DNA from: Candidatus Woesearchaeota archaeon
GTDB lineage: Archaea > Nanobdellota > Nanobdellia > Woesearchaeales > GW2011-AR9
Assembly (NCBI GenBank): GCA_945861715.1
Contig: CAMAVK010000001.1
Coordinates: forward strand, 394,908 to 458,907
Direction of reading: 5' to 3'
DNA length: 64,000 bases
Shown: in pieces, positions 28,337-37,089 of the stretch
Position numbering within the stretch: position 1 is the first letter of the stretch
How the letters are laid out: every line of letters begins with the position of its first letter
Translations under genes and position numbers: made by a program
Notes under the pieces: generated by a model
Told to the model about the DNA's origin: nothing
The model's database searches: none
What the model saw: only the letters and a program-made list of their open reading frames with translations

Positions 28337-29455
28337 TTATTCCACTCGCTTCAATGCCATATTTTCATACGCACCCATAGCCACCATTTCTTGTGCTTTC
28401 TTTGTCAACTCACCTGTATACAAATACAATAAAGGCATCTTTTTCATTTGTGCTTCAAGATACGCCGCAGCCAAATCTCTTTCATCTGTTTTAATTTTCT
28501 GTTTCGCTTTAGCATGATATCGGATGTGACCAACCGCACTTGGAACCTTTACAACATAATTAATTTCATTCTTACGAACCGCCTCAGCTTCAACCGCTTC
28601 AATTTTCAGTGCAGAAAAATAGGACTCCATCGTAAGGCCAAATTCACTCTGAACAATAACCGGTTTAGCCTCGGGCGTTACAGAAACCGCCGAATCTTCA
28701 AGCAGAGAAGGTAGTGTTGGTTTCTCAAAGACCTTTTCAGCATCTTTTTCCTTAACCCGTATCTTACTCTCACCTGTAACTTTAGATTTTTTCTTCGCTA
28801 ATGTAGGTTCAATGACGCTTTTTTCAGCTGCCTTATCAGCCACTGCATCAATAAGGGTCATCTGGGAAACTCCAACAACAGGCAAGATAGCGTCCGTTGT
28901 AACATCCTCACTGTTTCGAACAGTTGGTCCATCACTCACCCCAGCGCCGGGCCCTAACTTTGATACCTCTTCCACAGGAATTTCTGTTTCTACCATCCCT
29001 TGAGTAGAAGATGCACGTAAAATAGCACTAATGCCCAAATTCGTATCATCGGCATTAAGTAAATGCCATCGCCAAAATAACTCTGTTTTCTCAGCTGTTG
29101 TCACATTAATCGGAACCGCAAAATCCTTCAACCCTCGTAGCGCAACTTTAGAAAGTAAATCCAAACCAGACTCACGTAATACCTTCGAATTACGTAAATG
29201 TTCAAGAACATCAAAATCCTTTGGGTTCAAATTACCCGGAGCAAAATGATACAACTGATCTTCCTGGCCGGGCAAATAATAAAGGGGTGTTCCCCCAATC
29301 TTCAGAGATGAAATTTTAACCTTTTTCTGAGAGGCGAGATCCGACAAATGTGCCGATGCAAATAGAATCTCTGTTTTTACCTGTTTAGCAACTTTGCTAG
29401 GGATAGTAGGACCAGTTACTTTAAGAAAACGTATAATATCATCCTGCACCGTCAT
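28337..29455 (-). CDS. hypothetical protein with N-terminal winged-helix-like domain
   Basis: From the ATG at 29455 the protein is 372 residues. The first 65 residues (VQDDIIRFLKVTGPTIPSKVAKQVK...FASAHLSDLASQKKVKISSLKI) look like a winged helix. A glutamate/lysine-rich low-complexity linker (about 170-290) follows, then a small C-terminal domain with AVGHIRYHAKAKQKIKTDERDLAAAYLEAQ and LLYLYTGELTKKAQEM. Proteins of this build recur in DPANN genomes, but I know no function. DNA or RNA binding is inferred from the winged-helix pattern. Confidence 0.55.
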   Translation of the reverse strand: MTVQDDIIRFLKVTGPTIPSKVAKQVKTEILFASAHLSDLASQKKVKISSLKIGGTPLYYLPGQEDQLYHFAPGNLNPKDFDVLEHLRNSKVLRESGLDLLSKVALRGLKDFAVPINVTTAEKTELFWRWHLLNADDTNLGISAILRASSTQGMVETEIPVEEVSKLGPGAGVSDGPTVRNSEDVTTDAILPVVGVSQMTLIDAVADKAAEKSVIEPTLAKKKSKVTGESKIRVKEKDAEKVFEKPTLPSLLEDSAVSVTPEAKPVIVQSEFGLTMESYFSALKIEAVEAEAVRKNEINYVVKVPSAVGHIRYHAKAKQKIKTDERDLAAAYLEAQMKKMPLLYLYTGELTKKAQEMVAMGAYENMALKRVE

Positions 29456-29714
29456 AGATATAATCACAGTTCTGCGCGTTTAAATAGTTTTGGATAGTCA
29501 AAACGGTTAACTCCTACTTCCCCCAAAAACCATATTTTGGACATCTCCTCCTTCTATTCAAACATCTCTTCTTCTTATCAAATATACTATCCTCACAATT
29601 AAGTATTCATTTCATCCTCAAACTAGGGTATTCCCACCATCATTTAAATCATGCACTACTATTAAGAAGTTATAGAGCGATACTTTTTAAATATCAAGCT
29701 CAACTAAGCTCTAA

Positions 29715-30500
29715 ATGGAATCCAGCTCATATACCATCGATGAACTTGTTAAACGTGGCATCATGCCCGTGCGAATTGATAACCAAATAACACAATATGT
29801 GAGTCTTCGTGAAACATTTATTGTCGAGTCAGAGTCAAATGCCAAAAATGTATTATCTATTGATACATTTCCAGCCCATCTCCCAGAAGTAAACGAACGA
29901 CTTCTCAGAGCCCTTCGTTGTGAACTTACTCAAAATATGGCGGGAAAGGGTATGGCATCAACGACTAAATACTTCGCGCCCCCGGTACAGTCCATCTGGC
30001 ATGGAACCTCCTATGGAAGAATAAGAGTCGATTCCCCTTTTAATGTTGCTAAAATCATATTTTATCATACTCCAGAAAGTGAAGAAATAAAAGAAAAAGC
30101 AATCGAACGTCGCAAGGGAGCATATCCTCTAAAAAACGGAGTCAGTCTTCGAAACGCACTTGTTTTCTTCCTCGAACCAGGTAAAGCTATATTTCGGGTA
30201 ACCTCTAATGCCATGGAAATCGGTGCAAAGGTATCAACTCAAAATACCGGACAACCAAAAGAAGTTCGATTACCAGGACATACCTATGGTGGAATGAGGA
30301 TTGTCAACATCCCGCAGACGCATCATGATCCAATCGAAAGTGGAATCCAAATAATTCTCCCTCCAAATCATAACGGATTTTACAACCCCATTTTTGACGA
30401 TAAAAAAAGAGTTCCTCAGTATTTGCGTGTTTGGGAACATCTCCCCGGGGTTACCTACTCACGTGCCATGCCTTACCAAGTAGAGCAACTACCTCGGTAA
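29715..30500 (+). CDS. hypothetical protein
   Basis: A 261-residue protein of unknown family. It starts leaderless-like, with ACTTTTTAAATATC about 33 bases before the ATG. Visible elements are LVKRGIMPVRIDNQ, the IWHGTSYGRIRVDSPFNV segment near residue 94, GVSLRNALVFFLEPGKAIFRV in the middle and the proline-rich end. There is no signal peptide. Its 3' end is overlapped by the unused upstream extension of the TrmY ORF. Confidence 0.55.
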   Translation: MESSSYTIDELVKRGIMPVRIDNQITQYVSLRETFIVESESNAKNVLSIDTFPAHLPEVNERLLRALRCELTQNMAGKGMASTTKYFAPPVQSIWHGTSYGRIRVDSPFNVAKIIFYHTPESEEIKEKAIERRKGAYPLKNGVSLRNALVFFLEPGKAIFRVTSNAMEIGAKVSTQNTGQPKEVRLPGHTYGGMRIVNIPQTHHDPIESGIQIILPPNHNGFYNPIFDDKKRVPQYLRVWEHLPGVTYSRAMPYQVEQLPR

Positions 30501-30595
30501 TAACCAAAAGACTTCTTGGCAAGACGGATGAAATAGTGGAGAGAAATGCAAGTTCTATTACAAAAACATATAAATCCCCTCTCCTCCGCATAACT

Positions 30596-31204
30596 ATGCG
30601 CGAATTCATCCTCCTCTCCTTAAAAGGCAGTACCTTTGACTTCGAAATAAATGACAAAACCGAATCCGGTTTAGTTTGCCGAGTCATCGCCAACACCTTC
30701 TGGGTATCCCGTGGTATCAGGCCAGATACAGTTCTTCACGTCGTATTAAACGGTCCTCCTCACTCACCAAAAATAATTACTTTCACCGGAAGTCAAATTC
30801 AAGACCTCCCCTTCGATGAAAAGTCTGTTGCAAAAATAGTGAGGCACGCCCTAAACGAAGGCAAAGATCTCAAAATGCACGAAACAAAGGACGTCAACCC
30901 AGGAATAAAAGTTGCTAAAGAATCATTTGAATGGCTCGTGCAAGATTTAGCAAAAAAAGAAATCCCTCTTTTCTATCTCCACAAAAAAGGAGACGACATC
31001 AGAACCACGCCAACCCTAAGCAACGAAAACATCGCCTTCATCTTTGGCGACCTCTTTGGCATACCACAAAACACCGAAAAACTTCTAAAGCGCCTCAACG
31101 CAAATCGAATCACCTTGGGACCAACCATGCTGTTCGCGTCTCATTGTCCCATCATCGTTCATAACGAGTTAGATAGAAAAGAAAGAAATTGGACAGAAGA
31201 GTAA
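30596..31204 (+). CDS. trmY: tRNA (pseudouridine54-N1)-methyltransferase TrmY
   Basis: From the ATG at 30596 the protein is 202 residues and starts MREFILLSLKGSTFDF as in TrmY (DUF358). The SPOUT core is visible in LVCRVIANTFWVSRGIRPDTVLHVVLNGPP and IITFTGSQIQDLPFDEKSVAKIVRHAL; the knot is in the C-terminal ITLGPTMLFASHCPIIVHNELDR. The enzyme makes N1-methylpseudouridine at position 54 of the archaeal tRNA T-loop. The track ORF starts 55 codons earlier inside the preceding gene; ATG 30596 is chosen from family alignment and the TATAAAT promoter upstream. Confidence 0.93.
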   Translation: MREFILLSLKGSTFDFEINDKTESGLVCRVIANTFWVSRGIRPDTVLHVVLNGPPHSPKIITFTGSQIQDLPFDEKSVAKIVRHALNEGKDLKMHETKDVNPGIKVAKESFEWLVQDLAKKEIPLFYLHKKGDDIRTTPTLSNENIAFIFGDLFGIPQNTEKLLKRLNANRITLGPTMLFASHCPIIVHNELDRKERNWTEE

Positions 31205-31259
31205 TTCAGATTCAAGAAATATGCCAAAAAAAATGAAGCACTCTCTCATTTTTAATCTC

Positions 31260-31607
31260 CTACTCTTCTAATATCCGTCGCACTGCTACATCAGCTTTAA
31301 AATACTCCGGACCCTTCAACATTTTAGTTGGACTATATGTCTTACTCATGTTCGACTCATACACTGCCCGAAAAACAGCAGGCATTTTATCCTGCAATCC
31401 ATGTTCCAAAATCGTTCCATATACTGCAAATAAAACATCCGCAAGTTCAAGAGCAATATTGGGCAAATCACCTGCAACACAGCCATCCAAATACTCCTTC
31501 ACTTCATCCGCCATTAATTTATGACGCAATCCAAATCTATCTGCTGGAATAAGTGACGCCCTATCCAAAATAGGAACCTGAAATTTCTCATGAAATCGTC
31601 GAACCAA
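31260..31607 (-). CDS. MazG-like NTP pyrophosphohydrolase, copy 1 (start mutated)
   Basis: The 115-residue product from TTG 31607 keeps the MazG-like helical core with metal-binding acidic pairs in ADEVKEYLDG and LELADVLFAVYG. By hand count it matches the copy at 33556 at about 98 of 114 residues. Upstream, the codons aligned with the other copy's MNDELEL read M-stop-E-E-L-E-L, so the original ATG at 31625 is followed directly by TAA. GAGG lies 8 bases before the TTG, so translation may restart there and lose six residues. It is either a functional shortened copy or an early pseudogene. Confidence 0.6.
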   Translation of the reverse strand: MVRRFHEKFQVPILDRASLIPADRFGLRHKLMADEVKEYLDGCVAGDLPNIALELADVLFAVYGTILEHGLQDKMPAVFRAVYESNMSKTYSPTKMLKGPEYFKADVAVRRILEE

Positions 31608-31707
31608 CTCTAATTCCTCTTACATAAAAATCCCCCCTTACTCTAAATAACCATATATCGTTGACATACACAACACTTGCATTAAAACCATATCTATCCT
31701 AAAAAAT

Positions 31708-32430
31708 CTATTTCCCCTTCCTATCAACAAGCTGCTCTTGCCATACTGCAACAAATGCGATTATCGAAGTTAACAACGCAAAATTACAAAATATTGACGG
31801 ATAACTCTTCCCCAAGGAAGGAATAATCACAATGAGCACAATAGAAGGTAACACGCTACATAAAATAGCAACTAAACCAAGCAGCTCCACTATTTTGCGG
31901 CGTTTATTTTTCTCCCTCAACATATTTCGTCCAAGCAACCAACCTGCTAAAGAAATAAACCCGAAATAATATCCTAAATACAAAGTGGTAGCAAACATAT
32001 GATTAGAAAAATCAAAGAACAACGATTGCACAACCACCCATACCTCTGAACAATACGCTTGGATTATAAATGATTCATGTAACAAGGCAATAGCAGTTAT
32101 AGACAGTGGAATAACAACTAAAAAAGACTTCACAACATAACTTCTACCCCAATCGTGGTGCAGTGACCCGCGTCTGGATGTATATTGAATGGCAAACCAT
32201 AACCCTAGCGCAGGAATCAACGTATAAACTGAAATCCCTATTCGTGCCCAAAAAGACGGATTTCCTGATGTACACAAAAAAAACTGACTCAGTTGAAATG
32301 CTCCCAAAATAAACACAAATGCAGAACAAAAATCACGAAGTGGAGTTCTTTTAAACTTGAATAGCAACACTGCCGCAAGCACCCACTCAATGAGTGCAAT
32401 ACTAATTGAAACAATTGGCGAATAACACAT
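31708..32430 (-). CDS. polytopic membrane protein
   Basis: The 240-residue protein has about seven hydrophobic segments (roughly 5-24, 35-52, 66-84, 100-120, 145-165, 180-200, 205-225) with short basic loops such as GRNMLREKNKRRKIVE. Its CysxTyr-Ser start (MCYSP) and FQLSQF segment do not match a family I know. It lies in the run between the two MazG-like copies. Confidence 0.6.
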   Translation of the reverse strand: MCYSPIVSISIALIEWVLAAVLLFKFKRTPLRDFCSAFVFILGAFQLSQFFLCTSGNPSFWARIGISVYTLIPALGLWFAIQYTSRRGSLHHDWGRSYVVKSFLVVIPLSITAIALLHESFIIQAYCSEVWVVVQSLFFDFSNHMFATTLYLGYYFGFISLAGWLLGRNMLREKNKRRKIVELLGLVAILCSVLPSIVLIVIIPSLGKSYPSIFCNFALLTSIIAFVAVWQEQLVDRKGK

Positions 32431-32481
32431 AACCTCCAGAATGAGAAAGAGCCTTTTTTAATCTAACTATATTATCAAACC

Positions 32482-33003
32482 CTAAATTGGAGTTGGCATT
32501 CTATCAAAAATAGTTAATTTCTTGGGCTCCGGTTTTTTCTTCTTCTTTTTATTTTTGCCAGTCGGATCCTTTTCAAACTGATATAAAAAGAATTCATCTT
32601 CAGAGCGAAGAAGTAGGACATCATACAAGCGACACGAGGCAGGTAATGGTGTACCCAACAATATATCCTCTTTATTTGAACGACTATAATGCGACGCAAT
32701 AACTTCTAGCGTGCCACTATAATCATAAATTTTGGCTTTAATAGCACCAAAAAATACTGACCTTTCTTTAGGAGGAATATATGTGCCTGCTTCATACATG
32801 CAAGTTGGCAAAAAAATATGTGAACACAAAGGAAGAAACCCATCAACACCAAAGAAATCTTTACCTGAAATAAGAGGTTTATTTTCAACCAAGTCCCCTA
32901 TATTTCGACAATGATAATGTTTCGTCATAAGAAACGTCGCAGCTAGCCCTCGAGCAGAAAACCGTCCGTGTTCTTTACGAATTTCATCATTCTCGTAAAT
33001 CAC
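32482..33003 (-). CDS. hypothetical protein
   Basis: A 173-residue soluble protein of unknown family with a lysine-rich C-terminus (KNKKKKKKPEPKKLT), strands such as CRLYDVLLLRSEDEFFLYQFEKD, and a HYHCRN segment near residue 34. The poly-lysine tail may bind nucleic acid or acidic partners. It is 18 bases downstream of the flavin-binding split-barrel gene and likely cotranscribed with it. Confidence 0.55.
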   Translation of the reverse strand: MIYENDEIRKEHGRFSARGLAATFLMTKHYHCRNIGDLVENKPLISGKDFFGVDGFLPLCSHIFLPTCMYEAGTYIPPKERSVFFGAIKAKIYDYSGTLEVIASHYSRSNKEDILLGTPLPASCRLYDVLLLRSEDEFFLYQFEKDPTGKNKKKKKKPEPKKLTIFDRMPTPI

Positions 33004-33021
33004 AGTTAGTCAACTCCTAAT

Positions 33022-33525
33022 TTAAACACGAGCAATCCGAGGCCTATACACATCCATCGGAACAACCTGCCTCTTCTCACCAAAGAATCGCGTATCAAAA
33101 TAATAAATTTCCGTTGGCACAATTTTCACAAATTTCCACTCTGCACGCGCCCCTTTATACTTCTCCGGCAAATTATCTTGCATCACCGCACCCGCCGGAC
33201 TACGTGCATAATAAATCTTAAACACATCCTCAACATCCGCATCATCCACAAGAATTGCATGGCCTCGCATCTGAATTCCAAACACATCTTTAGCGGGATC
33301 TTGCTGAGTACTATAAATCGCAAGCGACACATTATTTCGATTTGCAATGTATCCCATATGTCGTGATTTTGGCTGCGAAATAAAATACAAATTATACTTC
33401 TCATCAAATGCAAAGAATAACGGACATGTCCAAATCCCATCTGCCCCAAGAGAAGAGAGTGCAAGAAACTGCGTAGATTCAAAACACTCAACTAAGTACT
33501 TTTTCCAATCAAATGTTTTAGTATC
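33022..33525 (-). CDS. pyridoxamine 5'-phosphate oxidase-like FMN-binding split-barrel protein
   Basis: From the ATG at 33525 the protein is 167 residues with the split-barrel pattern ALSSLGADGIWTCPLFFAFDEKYNLYFISQPKSRHMGYIANRNNVSLAIYSTQ. The strand-turn-strand and S-R-x2-x-I segment are typical of PNPOx-like proteins. It then has FGIQMRGHAILVDD and EWKFVKIVPTEIYYFDT. Members bind FMN or F420 and reduce small molecules; the substrate is unknown. The seven extra residues of the track start lack an upstream signal. Confidence 0.85.
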   Translation of the reverse strand, partial: DTKTFDWKKYLVECFESTQFLALSSLGADGIWTCPLFFAFDEKYNLYFISQPKSRHMGYIANRNNVSLAIYSTQQDPAKDVFGIQMRGHAILVDDADVEDVFKIYYARSPAGAVMQDNLPEKYKGARAEWKFVKIVPTEIYYFDTRFFGEKRQVVPMDVYRPRIARV

Positions 33526-33555
33526 CATCAAATAAAATCCGTCCAATTCAGCAAC

Positions 33556-33921
33556 CTATTTTTCTAATATCCTTTTAACTGCTGTATCAGCTTTAAAGTA
33601 TTCTGGTCCCTTCAACATTTTAGCCGGACTGTACGTCTTACTCATATTCGAGTCATACACTGCGCGAAAAACTGCAGGCATTTTGTCTTGTAATCCATGT
33701 TCCAATATGGTCCCATATACCGCAAACAAGACATCAGCAAGTTCAAGCGCAATATTTGGCAGATCCGAAGCAGCAACCCCATCTAAATACTCCTTAACTT
33801 CATCCGCCATCAGTTTATATCTCAGTTGTGACCTATCCGCAGCAATCAACGTTGGCCCAGCCAAAATGGGTACCTGAAATTTCTCATGAAATCGTCTCAC
33901 CAGTTCTAGTTCATCATTCAT
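33556..33921 (-). CDS. MazG-like NTP pyrophosphohydrolase, copy 2
   Basis: From the ATG at 33921 the product is 121 residues, starting MNDELELVRRFHEKFQ. The acidic metal-ligand helices ADEVKEYLDG and ALELADVLFAVYG fit the all-alpha NTP-PPase (MazG) fold, which hydrolyses NTPs to NMPs and clears damaged nucleotides. It is the intact paralogue of the copy at 31260; three genes separate them. Distinguishing MazG from a HisE-like role needs the catalytic pattern in a structure. Confidence 0.8.
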   Translation of the reverse strand: MNDELELVRRFHEKFQVPILAGPTLIAADRSQLRYKLMADEVKEYLDGVAASDLPNIALELADVLFAVYGTILEHGLQDKMPAVFRAVYDSNMSKTYSPAKMLKGPEYFKADTAVKRILEK

Positions 33922-34020
33922 AAAGAATACCAACTCATGAGCATTTAATTAGATTTCTATACACCAATATCCCCTAAAAGAATGTCGTACAACGTCCTCT
34001 CTTTAAAGAACGATAAAAAA

Positions 34021-34092
34021 AGCCTCCGGAGGGATTTGAACCCCCGACCTGCTGCTTACGAAGCAGCCGCACCACCGCTATGCTACGAAGGC
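34021..34092 (-). tRNA. tRNA-Thr (CGU)
   Basis: On the minus strand the acceptor strands GCCTTCG and CGGAGGC pair fully (one T-G wobble), the anticodon arm is GCTGC-TTCGTAA-GCAGC with anticodon CGT (codon ACG), and the T-arm GGGGG-TTCAAAT-CCCTC is standard. The discriminator base is T and no CCA is encoded. The D-arm reads GCAT..(AGCGGTG)..GTGC. G1-C72 and C2-G71 are threonine identity elements. It has no intron, unlike the two tRNA-Glu genes here. Confidence 0.93.
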
Positions 34093-34114
34093 ATAAACAC
34101 TCAAAACTACTCTT

Positions 34115-34127
34115 GATTTTTAAAATG
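34115..34127 (-). promoter_or_regulatory. TATA box of tRNA-Thr
   Basis: The minus strand reads CATTTTAAAAATC, centred about 29 bases upstream of the first tRNA base, the usual archaeal TATA position. Confidence 0.5.
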
Positions 34128-34175
34128 TATGCTAATCAAACCACAAACCAAGAAACGTAAATCCTCCTTTCGCAC

Positions 34176-34340
34176 TTACTTCAATGCAGCAAGCAATTCA
34201 TCCTTAGAATCATACTTTTTCTGGCATGCAAAACATATGGGATATTGTTTCTTCGAACCTACTTTCTTCACAATTGTGCCCTTTAACTTCTCTAAAAAAA
34301 GTTCTGCAATCTTCATATTACACAGTGAACAAGATACCAT
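34176..34340 (-). CDS. small two-CxxC zinc-finger protein (missed by the ORF track)
   Basis: This 54-residue ORF starts at ATG 34340 and ends with TAA at 34176. It carries C-x2-C at CSLCNMK near residue 4 and a second C-x2-C in ICFACQKKYD near residue 36, with a basic stretch KLKGTIVKKVGSKK between. The layout is that of a small zinc ribbon, common in archaea. Function is unknown; nucleic-acid binding is plausible from the lysines. The plus-strand track ORF 34129-34389 is its shadow. Confidence 0.75.
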   Translation of the reverse strand: MVSCSLCNMKIAELFLEKLKGTIVKKVGSKKQYPICFACQKKYDSKDELLAALK

Positions 34341-34401
34341 CTGTATAAAATACTCATTTTCCTATAAATATGTATGCCTCCAATTTTGATCTGAAAGATA
34401 T

Positions 34402-36159
34402 TTACTTCCTCAACTCCCCTCCATTCTGTATTTGCACCATGCGATAAAACACACCCTTCAACCCAACCAGCGATTCATACGTCCCTTGTTCTACAATTTT
34501 CCCCTTATCTAACACAATGATCTTATCTGCTCTTCGAATTGTAGACAATCGATGTGCCACCATAACTGTCGTCTTTCGCGTCGCAATCGAGAAAATTGAC
34601 TCCTGAATAACCCGTTCAGACTCCGAATCTAGTGAAGATGTTGCCTCATCAAAAATAATCACCTCAGGGTCAGCAAGAAGGGCGCGTGCAATACTAATTC
34701 GTTGCTTTTGTCCACCAGAAAGCTTTACACCTTTTTCTCCTACAAGAGTATTGTACCCTTTTTCAAATTCTGAAATAAACCCATGTGCATACGCTTTACG
34801 CGCAGCCTCAATTACTTCTTTTTTAGACGCCGTAGGAACAGAAAACCGAATATTCTCAAGTACACTACGATTAAAAATCTCTACATTTTGTGATACTACT
34901 GCAATGCGTCGCTTAAAGTCCGCCCGTTTCAATTCATTAACAGACGTTTTTCCAAGTAAGATATCTCCCTTTGTTGTATTATACTGACGAAGCAACAACT
35001 TCACAAGCGTAGATTTACCAGACCCAGAGTGCCCAACAAACGCTACCGTCTCTCCTGGTGCAATAGAAAACGACACATCATGAAGTACCTCTTTTCCCTT
35101 CCCATACGAAAACGACACATGAGAAAAAATAATAGGTCTATCAATTCTCTCAACTCCAACTGCTCCCGCTAAGTCAACATTTTTCGTTTTGCGATCAATC
35201 AATTCTGCGAGTTTGTTAATCGACTCTGTGGAGTCTCCCAAAAAGAAAAATAAGCGACCAATTCGATGCGTCGATAAAAACGCCCGCTCGGTCATCGTAT
35301 ATACCAAAACCAAACTACCCGGACTAAGAATCCCCCGACTAACCATATAGACACAGGTGGCAAGTGTTACTCCGCGACCAATCACTATCATCATATCGCG
35401 AAAAAATAAAACCTTATGAGTAAAAATAAATCGTTTTTGCGCTTGATCATAGTATGTTTTCAACAACCTCTTAAACTTAGAATATTGATGCTCTTCCTGA
35501 ACATAATCTTTAACTGTTGATATGTTAAGCAAACTCTCTCCCAATTCCCCTATTGCTTCATCATACGTTTCATGATATTTTTTTCGCATTGGAGCAACTT
35601 TACGCACTTCATACGTTGTAATCCAAAAAATAATAGGCATAAAGAAACAGAAAATACCAGCTAGTATCCATTGTTCCTTAATAAGTAAGATCACCGTGAT
35701 AAACAACTGAACAAAGGTAGGCAAAAATTCCTCAAATATAAAAAAGATCAAATCCGTTAACTTCTGTGTTCCCTTCACAATCCGAGACACTTGGCTGCCA
35801 GTATTATACGACTCATGAAATTCGATATCTAATTCAAGCAACTTTCGCTTAACTTTCTCAAGCACTAACACTTCAAATTTAAAGAGCCATTTCTGTCGCC
35901 AACGTTGGGTAAAATAATCCATGATGGAAAGAATCACATACGACGCAGCAATTCCCAACACAATATACACAAGAATCATACTCGTACTTGCCCCAGTTGC
36001 AAAATGATCAACAACATACTTCAAAAGAATCGCGGGTAAAAACTTAAGCGCCTCATACACCACCGAAAGCCAAATCCCATGCATCCAACCCTTTTTAGCT
36101 TCAGGAACAATTCGTACAATTTGCGAAAGTAATTTTTTCAGAACCACACCTAGCATCAT
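34402..36159 (-). CDS. ABC exporter, fused membrane and ATPase domains (MsbA/MDR type)
   Basis: The 585-residue protein has six membrane helices in about residues 25-310 and a C-terminal ATPase with Walker A GHSGSGKST, Q-loop VVSQNVEIF, signature KLSGGQKQR, Walker B VIIFDEATSSLD and switch His in MVAHRLST. It works as a homodimer that exports lipids, drugs or peptides. The length and single ATPase domain match the half-transporter form. No partner gene lies beside it. Confidence 0.93.
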   Translation of the reverse strand: MMLGVVLKKLLSQIVRIVPEAKKGWMHGIWLSVVYEALKFLPAILLKYVVDHFATGASTSMILVYIVLGIAASYVILSIMDYFTQRWRQKWLFKFEVLVLEKVKRKLLELDIEFHESYNTGSQVSRIVKGTQKLTDLIFFIFEEFLPTFVQLFITVILLIKEQWILAGIFCFFMPIIFWITTYEVRKVAPMRKKYHETYDEAIGELGESLLNISTVKDYVQEEHQYSKFKRLLKTYYDQAQKRFIFTHKVLFFRDMMIVIGRGVTLATCVYMVSRGILSPGSLVLVYTMTERAFLSTHRIGRLFFFLGDSTESINKLAELIDRKTKNVDLAGAVGVERIDRPIIFSHVSFSYGKGKEVLHDVSFSIAPGETVAFVGHSGSGKSTLVKLLLRQYNTTKGDILLGKTSVNELKRADFKRRIAVVSQNVEIFNRSVLENIRFSVPTASKKEVIEAARKAYAHGFISEFEKGYNTLVGEKGVKLSGGQKQRISIARALLADPEVIIFDEATSSLDSESERVIQESIFSIATRKTTVMVAHRLSTIRRADKIIVLDKGKIVEQGTYESLVGLKGVFYRMVQIQNGGELRK

Positions 36160-36542
36160 ATTTCAATACTTAATAACCTTTCGAGAATCTAGATAATTAA
36201 GCATAAATCAAAGAAAAAACGAGGAAGAAAACCATAAATCTGGTTCTCCTCCCCTACAGGTTTTAACCCCTGTAAACACTGAACCCTTAACAATGTTGCA
36301 ACCAATTTCCTTTTTAATCATTTATAGTGCTGGCACGGAATATTCGAACATATATCTGCCAGCATTATATAGGAAAAACAAAGTTTTTACATACCGATGT
36401 GAAGAATATCCCATCGTGTATTAGAAAGCAAGAACTATTTATACCATTATTTCTTGCTTTCTTTATAGAGACTCGAAAAATCACTCAAAAAAATAGAGAT
36501 TCAAAGTATAAGGAAGCTCATATAAAATAAGAAAATAATACC
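36160..36542. other. non-coding stretch with a series of hairpins
   Basis: No convincing gene lies here; the track ORF at 36327-36530 is low-quality and spans the hairpins. Inverted repeats are: GGTTC/GAACC (36242-36246 with 36281-36285) enclosing TACAGG/CCTGTA (36255-36260 with 36269-36274); TATAGTGCTGGCA/TGCCAGCATTATA (36323-36335 with 36357-36369, one G-U); AAAAAC/GTTTTT (36374-36379 with 36383-36388); CGATG/CATCG (36395-36399 with 36412-36416); and AGAAAGCAAGAA/TTCTTGCTTTCT (36423-36434 with 36451-36462, perfect). This could be a structured RNA, a leader of the gene at 34402 or 36543, or remnants of mobile DNA. Confidence 0.5.
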
Positions 36543-37016
36543 TCAATAACCTTGAACATCGAATTTCAATTCTTCCGCATTCAACGAATTAAGAAGCAAA
36601 TGAACCAAACCTGTACTATGAGCAAATGCTTGTACTAATCCCCCTGCTCTATCCGTTACAGGGAGAAGTGACTTATAATAATCCAGACGCGAAACAACCT
36701 CTGAAAAGTGGCAAACACCAGGATAATCATTTTTTGGTATACTTTGCAGATATAATCCTCGTGCAATTCCCTTCTTAGCATCACAATGCAGTAAATATCG
36801 TCGTTGTAATGGTAATGTATTGATATCAACTCGAGAATCTTGACGAAGTCCAGCTAGCGCATACTGTGTAGCAAGCGAAACAAAAACATCTCGAACTGGT
36901 TCATGTACGGTAAAATCCAACTCTACTTCACCGCGTCCCAAAATACACGTATCCTTTGTAGAATGAGCCCCGTGCGTCGTAATTGAATACCTCATACCTG
37001 TAATAATAGTTGCCAT
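36543..37016 (-). CDS. hypothetical protein
   Basis: A 157-residue protein of unknown family; ATG 36995 (MRYSITTHG) is a possible later start. Its first half is strand-rich (CILGRGEVELDFTVHEPVRDVFVSLATQYAL) and the second half helical, ending in a run of hydrophobic helix (GLVHLLLNSL). Neighbours on the same strand give no clear context. Confidence 0.55.
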   Translation of the reverse strand: MATIITGMRYSITTHGAHSTKDTCILGRGEVELDFTVHEPVRDVFVSLATQYALAGLRQDSRVDINTLPLQRRYLLHCDAKKGIARGLYLQSIPKNDYPGVCHFSEVVSRLDYYKSLLPVTDRAGGLVQAFAHSTGLVHLLLNSLNAEELKFDVQGY

Positions 37017-37089
37017 ATCTATTATTTCTAGTATCTATTTTAAAAAGACTACCCTCAAAATGAAAATCACTCAGATAGAATCTAAATCT

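Noticed and set aside
34129-34389. 86-residue plus-strand ORF
   Set aside because: It is the shadow of the minus-strand CxxC zinc-ribbon gene.
36221-36300. GAGGAAG stretch as RNase P RNA
   Set aside because: The universal CR-I/CR-V elements and overall size of RNase P RNA are not present.
36327-36530. 67-residue plus-strand ORF
   Set aside because: It spans four hairpins and has no family signs or ribosome-binding site.
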